A stretch of 64,000 nucleotides of DNA from Adiantum capillus-veneris (lineage: Eukaryota; Streptophyta; Polypodiopsida; Polypodiales; Pteridaceae), in NCBI GenBank assembly GCA_014529385.2, contig CM043967.1, positions 5,347,001 to 5,411,000 of the forward strand, given 5' to 3'. The position numbers were made by a program, and so were the translations under genes. The notes beneath the pieces are model-generated. The model searched no databases and had not been told where the DNA came from. It saw only the letters and a list, made by a program, of their open reading frames with translations. This document shows, piece by piece, positions 58,713 through 64,000 of the stretch (position 1 is its first letter; every line of letters starts with the position of its first letter).

Positions 58713-59788
58713 TGTCACGTGCGCACTTCACTTGCGCCACGTGGACATGCTTCTGCCATGGTCTAGGATTAGTCATAGCCTAGCGTAGGACTGAGCCCGG
58801 CACTTTGTGAGCCTCATGCAGGACGTGCATGACTAGGCCGGTCATCGTTGCATACCCTCTTTCAACATCCAGAGCATAGAACCCTTTTTTCCAAAGTACA
58901 CATTTTTCAGTTATTTATTAATAAGTGACTTTTGTTGGAAAAGTAGGTAGGGAAAATTGCTAAGAAACTATAAAAAAAACCCATTGGGAACTCAGTAGAG
59001 GCAAAGGAGGCAGCAAAAGGTGGTGCACCAAGTGTTGCACCCGGCAGGTGGTCTCTCTCTCAGTAGTACCCCAACAACACTAGCGTTTTTGGAGCAGATT
59101 TCAGCCATCGACGTTTTTGCAACAATACCATCCCTTTAGCTTGGTCGCATCCCGATTCCATTCCCGGCAGCAGATCGTCGCTGTAAAGCAATCCATCACG
59201 ACAGATTTCAGTTGTAAGCCTTAGCGTTTTTCCGCCTTGACGTCGTTGTCATCAACACCATCGTCGTCATCGACATTGTCATCGTCGCCGCAGGTCCTGG
59301 ACTTGACGATGACCCATCGTCGTCATCGTCATCGCCACGATACAATACCGCATTTTCAGCCCTTACATCAGCGCCAGTCCTCAGCCTTAGAGATCAGCCA
59401 GTATTTTCAGTTTTCAGCTCTTTGACAGCAGTCGTCGTCGATATCGTCGTTGTTGTCGGCACAATATCCGATCGCAACAGATTCCCAGCGATCTTAATTT
59501 TCAGCCCTAGCGTTTTCAGATTTCAACCCTAGCCTTGCGTCGTCGTCGTCATCACAGCGATATCGTCGTGTTTGTGACGGTCGTAGTCGTCGTTAGCATC
59601 GTCATCGTCGTCGACATCATCGTCTTCGACGTCATTGTCTTCGACATAGACCAGCAATTGCCATCGTCAACATCATCGTCCTCGACATAGATCAACAATA
59701 CCCGTCATCGACATCATCGTCATCGACATCATCGTCATCGACATAGACCTCAATACCCCTTTAGTACCTCAGTATTCAGTACCCAGTA
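58713..59788 (+). repeat. LTR Q, with GTC/ATC-rich low-complexity region
   Basis: Starts TGTCACGTGCGCACTTC and is homologous to P and R in its first 300 bases. The rest (59236-59760) is dominated by irregular CGTCGTCATCGTC/CATCGACATCAT repeats. No primer site follows; the sequence passes directly into LTR R at 59789. Confidence 0.75.
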
Positions 59789-60989
59789 TGTCACGTGCAC
59801 ATCTAACCCTATGTGCATGTAGACAAGCTACTTCAGGTCCAGGGTTCAGGTCAGATTAGGAAGTGTTCTGGCACCTTTGTGAGCTCGTGGGCAGGCTGTG
59901 CATGTCCAGGCACTTAGAGTAGTTGCATAGTTGCATATCCTCTGGTTGCAGAGAGCATGATCATCAGCATGACAGTCAATACTTATCATAAGCATTTTAC
60001 AGTGCATAGAACCCAATTTTCCTATTTTATCCATTTTTCACTTATTATTAATAAGTGACTTCGTTGGGAAACTGGGTAGGGCAAATTTGCTAAGTTCTAT
60101 GAAAGAAACCTAGCGTTAGCACTATCTGGCAGAAGAGGCAACAGAAGTCCACCGATTTACAGTGCACCTTCTCAGTAAGACCGATAGGTGACCTAGCGTT
60201 TCCAACCAACAACAGATCAAGACCAGCGTTTTGGCAATAGTCCAGCCTAGCGTTTTCAGATTTACCAGATCAGCCCTGGCGTTTTGCAGATCCCAGATCA
60301 GCCCTGACGTTTTTGTAGATAGCATCCGCGTTTTGCAGATTCTCGGCGACAGATCAAGCCCTAGCATCAGTATTTTCAGTTTTCAGCACTTAAGACACGC
60401 AAGATCAGCCCCTAGCCTCACAGATCTCACCTACCCGTAGCAGATCCTCGTCGTACCGTCCGATTAGCCAGCTTTTCAAATTCAGCCCGTTGTCCATAGA
60501 TTTCAGCATCTGCGTTTTTAGCGCATTGTCGTCGCATCGTTGCCATCGCCATCGCCATCGCCATTGCCGTCCTCGCCGACACAGTGTCAGAATTCAACAG
60601 TTAGCAGATTTGCAGATTTCAGCCCCTAGCGTTTTCAGTTTTCAGCCCGTCTCGTCATCATCGTCGGCAAGTCCATTGCATCTAGACCATTGTACTAGAT
60701 TTGTGCAATCAATAGCATAGACCTCTCTCGCCGTAGAGAGGGGGGCCGTTGGAGGAGGGTTTGAGAACCGTCTGGTGTCGTATTTCTCTCTCTCTCTCTC
60801 TCAGCACCTTCATTCACATTGTCATCCACTTTGTTTGTGATCATTGCACTCTCTCACTAAAGGAACGGAAGGCTCTCCCTTTCGCAAGTAACAGGAACCC
60901 TTGAGCACAGTTCGGAGCACTCATCTTGAGCACAGTTCGGAGCACTCATCTTGAGCAAAGTTCAACATTCATTTCCGCTGCACCTTACA
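59789..60989 (+). repeat. LTR R, 5' LTR of the last element
   Basis: Starts TGTCACGTGCACATCTAACC and ends CCGCTGCACCTTACA, followed by a primer site. The 3' edge matches the inner edge of the M LTR (TGTAAGGTGCAGCGG on the other strand). It contains CAGC(C/G)CTAGCGTTTTCAG-type repeats and a (CT)n tract near 60785-60800. Confidence 0.88.
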
Positions 60990-60990
60990 T

Positions 60991-61007
60991 TGGTATCAGA
61001 GCTTTGG
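60991..61007 (+). promoter_or_regulatory. Primer binding site of element R (tRNA-iMet)
   Basis: TGGTATCAGAGCTTTGG, identical to that of element M, one base after the LTR. Confidence 0.93.
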
Positions 61008-61417
61008 CAGTGTTCTGTATCACTCAAGGAAAGAACCACAAGAAATTTTTTGCTTGTTGCGATCGCACGTAACCCAAGTCTACTTGGGCGTGTCAATTCC
61101 TAATCGTGTTTTTGAAGAATGACAAGTAACCCAAGAAAGAAGGTCTTGTCCGGACTCCCCTTGTTCCTCTTTTTACTCATTGAGAGCGGACCGTGCACTT
61201 AGCGGTTGGCCAATCGACGTGAGGGTGGGAAAAAGCAACCTTGGTGTGAGCGCAAGGCCGCCAAGGGGTGGGCCCGCAGAGAAGAGTAGAGCTCGGGTAA
61301 GAGAAAAGCCTTCTCTAACACAGATTGCAAGCTAAAGAAAGACCTCAAGAACCTCAAGAACCCAAGAACCACAAGAATCAAAGTTCTCGTGGACTTAAGT
61401 ACCCAAGATCTCAGTGT

Positions 61418-62474
61418 ATGGTCATTACCCGAAGCGGAATGGATACTTTGCGTAAAGGTGATGAGCATGGAGGTGGTGAAAAAGAATTTTCCCCACCAGC
61501 AGGTTTTTCCGACCCTCCCCCTTTCCCATATACGCCACGGTTTGCACCAAATCCTATGGAGACTTTGGTCAAGACGATGATAGACATGATGCTACAACAA
61601 GAAGTGCAACGCGCTGCCTTGGATCGCGAGCGCGAAGAAAGAAAGGAAGCCTTAGAGCGTGAGCGTGAGCAAGCGCGCTTGGCGGCCAAAGAAAGAAAGG
61701 CAGCCTTGGAACGTGAGTGTGAGCAAGCTCGCTTGGCGGCCGAAGAAAGAAAGGCAGCTATTGAGCTTGAGCGTGAGCAAACACGCAAAGCCCAATGCAT
61801 AGCGGCCGAAGACAGATGAGCGGCCTTGGAGTTAGAGCGTGAGGTGCAGAGAGACCAACGCATGCAAGAGTTGGTCCTACAGGTACTCACCTCGAAGCCC
61901 GAGCCAGTCAAAGATGTTGACAGTTCATCAGGTAGCACAAGCAGAGATTCTGACTCCAACAACCCCGTCATTGAGAAGTTGACATTCAGTAAGTATGACG
62001 GTAAGATGGATGCTACTATTATTGATTCTTGGTTGCATCAATTTAATGCTTACTTCGCGACAACTAAGAAAACAGGGAATAGCAAAGTGTTGACGGCAGC
62101 CATGTATCTTGCCAGTGATGCCATTAATTGGAATCAAGCGTGGCAAGAGGCACAGCTGGCCACGCACCTAGAGGAAGCCGAAGAAGGCGTGCCCCTTTCC
62201 TTCAATTGGGCCGACTTCCAAGATAGGCTCAAGGCGCGGTTTATGCCACCTCAGTACTTAGCGCGGTTGAAAGAAGATTGGCGCAATCTCAAGCAAAATG
62301 GTATGCGAGTCATGTCTTTCTCTAACCAATTGTGTTTTGCAGCTCGGCACCCAATTACGCAAATCGGATGATGAGCGCAAAGAGGCATTCCTTTTCGAAT
62401 TGGACGAGTATATCGAGTTTGATGTAGAAGTCTTCGACCCCGTGGATCTCAACAAGGCGGTAGCGATTGCATAG
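61418..62474 (+). pseudogene. Element R gag (coiled coil and capsid)
   Basis: Starts near 61418 (MVITRSGMDTLRKGDEHGGG). A Glu/Arg/Ala-rich coiled region follows, with three to four repeats of ERKAALERE-type units at about 61630-61800. An in-frame TGA stands at about 61817. The capsid then continues with KLTFSKYDGKMDATIIDSWL, NAYFATTKKTGNSKVLTAAM and RFMPPQYLARLKEDWRNLKQ. A frameshift near 62340 precedes LGTQLRKSDDERKEAFLFEL and a stop near 62474. It is very close to element M gag but less damaged. Confidence 0.85.
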
Positions 62475-62477
62475 GAG

Positions 62478-63380
62478 ATGAAGCACAACAAAGGAAAGCC
62501 TAAGGAGAACAAGTCTTCTTACAATACCTCTCAGACTCCTCAGAACCCACAGAACGGTAAGAACGGTAACTCTTCTAGCCAACCTTCCTCTAGTCTTTCG
62601 GAAAAAAACTCTCAAAATGAATCTAAGGGTAAAGCTAACACACTTGCTAAACCTAAGCTCACTCCAGATGAAAAAGCTGTACAAGGAATTGTAGGAGGAT
62701 ACATAACTTCAAAAGAACAAGTCATTTATTCTAAAGAAGGAAGATGTTATCAATGTCACACTAAGGGTCACATAAGACGAGATTGTCCTAAGAACGAACT
62801 TAAAGAACCCACAAAGGAACCCACAGAATTCACATCTTCTATTAATGCAATCAGAGAGCACACTAATGTGTCCCAAGTTTCTCACGATCATGCCAATGTA
62901 TCTCTCATGCAGTGTTATGGTTATGTGAATGGTCAACGCATTTTGGTCTTCTTTGATTCTGGTAGTATGCATGATGTGATTAGCGACTCTCTCGTGAAGA
63001 GCGCACGTCTAGAAGCTCGACCCATTGATCCCATTAGGACCTCTGGTTTTGCTCCTAGCATGCACTCTTCGTTTACGCATGAATGTCCCGATGTGACCGT
63101 GTCCATTCAAAATGTCTGTTTTCGTCGAAAGTTTGTGATTTCTCCTCTTTCAGGATACGATGTGATTTTTGGCATTAAGTGGTTTAAAGGTCATAATCCA
63201 CAAGTTTGTTGGAAAGCGAACACTCTCAGTCTTGCAGTTGAAGGAGCACCTCTCGTGGTTCTTCAATGTGACACTAAGATTCCATCTATGTCACTAATCT
63301 CTCACTCTCATGTTTTGGACGAGGATAAAACATGTAGTCTCATTCTAGAGAAGCATGATTTGTTGCATGACAAAGAATAA
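62478..63380 (+). CDS. Element R zinc knuckle and aspartic protease
   Basis: A 300-codon open frame. A Lys/Asn/Ser-rich linker leads to the knuckle CYQCHTKGHIRRDC near residue 91 (RNA binding) and then a retropepsin with FFDSGSMHDVISDSLVKSAR near 155, and CFRRKFVISPLSGYDVIFGI with the partner motif near 225. Both the knuckle and the catalytic DSG are intact here, unlike element M. The ORF stops at 63378-63380 (TAA), but the frame continues open beyond. The start at 62478 is set by the stop of gag just upstream. In the parent element it would probably be fused to gag. Confidence 0.8.
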   Translation: MKHNKGKPKENKSSYNTSQTPQNPQNGKNGNSSSQPSSSLSEKNSQNESKGKANTLAKPKLTPDEKAVQGIVGGYITSKEQVIYSKEGRCYQCHTKGHIRRDCPKNELKEPTKEPTEFTSSINAIREHTNVSQVSHDHANVSLMQCYGYVNGQRILVFFDSGSMHDVISDSLVKSARLEARPIDPIRTSGFAPSMHSSFTHECPDVTVSIQNVCFRRKFVISPLSGYDVIFGIKWFKGHNPQVCWKANTLSLAVEGAPLVVLQCDTKIPSMSLISHSHVLDEDKTCSLILEKHDLLHDKE

Positions 63381-64000
63381 GAAAAGACATATGACACGGA
63401 ACCCGAGAAAGACCAAGAAAAGGAGACACTCTTAGTCATTCCTTTTCCATAGCACAACACACATGTTTTGCATGATAAAGATGTGATTGTTCACAATGAT
63501 GATGGTTTGCATGATGGTTTTTCCAGTGAAGCTAACCTCATAGCAGATACGATCAATCACGCACAACCGATCTTGGCTCTCGAGTCGAGGTCCAAAGAAA
63601 TCACTCAGGAAGTAGTGTGTGTTCGCATGATTAGTCAGCACGCATTGTTCGAGTGTTTCATTCGTGACGGTTTCTTGTATTTTCGTCACCGTCTTTATGT
63701 GTTCCCTTTGCACAGGTATGCTGTATTGTATGATGCACTTGATTCACTCATGAATGAGCACGGATGTATGCCGATCACTGTCGAAAAGAAGAAATGTTTG
63801 CATTCAAGGAATCCACACTCCATGTCTCTTCCTTGGCATGACATAGTCTCAGAACGAGCACAAGAAAGATTGACCATCAAGCATCGGCATTTCCATTGTG
63901 ATTTGCCACAATTGATAGATTTGAATCAAAAAGTCAAGTTTCGACCCCATTTTTTGCGTATGTTTGGTGAATGGCTTGGCACTCCTTCACTATGTTCATC
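63381..64000 (+). pseudogene. Element R: conserved unassigned pol-like segment, runs off the window
   Basis: In the same frame as the protease, open apart from a TAG at about 63450, up to the window end (about 184 codons after that stop). It contains VVCVRMISQHALFECFIRDG, FLYFRHRLYVFPLHRYAVLY, SMSLPWHDIVSERAQERLTI and HRHFHCDLPQLIDLNQKVKF. The same segments occur in element M on the minus strand (36190-36720). I see no RT, RNase H or integrase catalytic motif. What follows is outside the window. Confidence 0.6.

Noticed and set aside
59237-60720. Ser/His-rich ORFs in the GTC/ATC-rich region
   Set aside because: They come from low-complexity LTR sequence, and no homologous protein is recognised.

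Overview
This is nuclear DNA of a land plant. It is about 64 kb of nested, mostly decayed transposable elements around one ordinary gene. Plant hallmarks are Ty1/copia and Ty3/gypsy LTR retrotransposons with initiator-Met tRNA primer sites, hAT (DUF659) transposases, LINEs with an APE endonuclease, long CT/GA/CA microsatellites, and an intronless OCTOPUS-like (DUF740) gene. The low gene density and the style of the repeats fit a large genome, perhaps a fern or another seed-free plant. That last step is a guess, not something the sequence proves. No RNA genes, CRISPR arrays, bacterial operons or viral genomes were seen.

Layout. 1-3349: 5' part of a minus-strand gypsy element (G1: gag, primer site, 1.8 kb LTR). 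3350-4910: fragment of a minus-strand copia (C3). 4911-8838: second minus-strand copia of the same family (C1), with 3' LTR and most of gag-pol but no 5' end. 9314-9531: 218 bp hAT-type MITE in the upstream region of the only host gene, OCTOPUS-like, at 9934-12051 (TATA box 9635, GA repeat and two upstream ORFs in the leader). 13768-18790: LINE L1, ending in (ATTTC)n and (CT)n. 18826-25140: hAT transposon H1, split by a 160 bp MITE (19932-20091) and by a 4.06 kb gag/protease-only LTR element, T1 (20305-24367, TSD attgt). 25222-34627: plus-strand gypsy H, split by a 7.87 kb minus-strand gypsy N (25580-33446, TSD gtcta). 34628-39610: minus-strand gypsy-like element M, without recognisable RT. 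39611-40895: second hAT copy, H2. 41376-44842: gypsy S, fused directly to copia C2 (44843-48374). 48375-51700: two LINE copies (B, A) joined head to tail. 51721-52278: duplicated CA/GA microsatellite module. 53085-60989: stack of three related LTRs (P, Q, R). P is split by an intact, apparently young copia element, I (53116-58502, 1366-aa gag-pol ORF, TSD atgtg). R is the 5' LTR of an element of the M family that runs off the window end (gag, zinc knuckle, protease, then an unassigned conserved coding segment).

How the parts relate. Order of insertion can be read in several places. G1 and C1 both interrupt C3. T1 and a MITE interrupt H1. N interrupts H. Copia I interrupts LTR P. C2 abuts and probably interrupts LINE B. 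Copia I is the only element with all coding domains open. Most other coding copies carry in-frame stops and frameshifts, and several stops look like C-to-T changes. No previously undescribed enzyme system is evident. The most interesting points are the TR-GAG-like element T1, a short motif shared by otherwise different LTRs, the LINE head-to-tail dimer, and the conserved unassigned segment after the protease in the M/R family.
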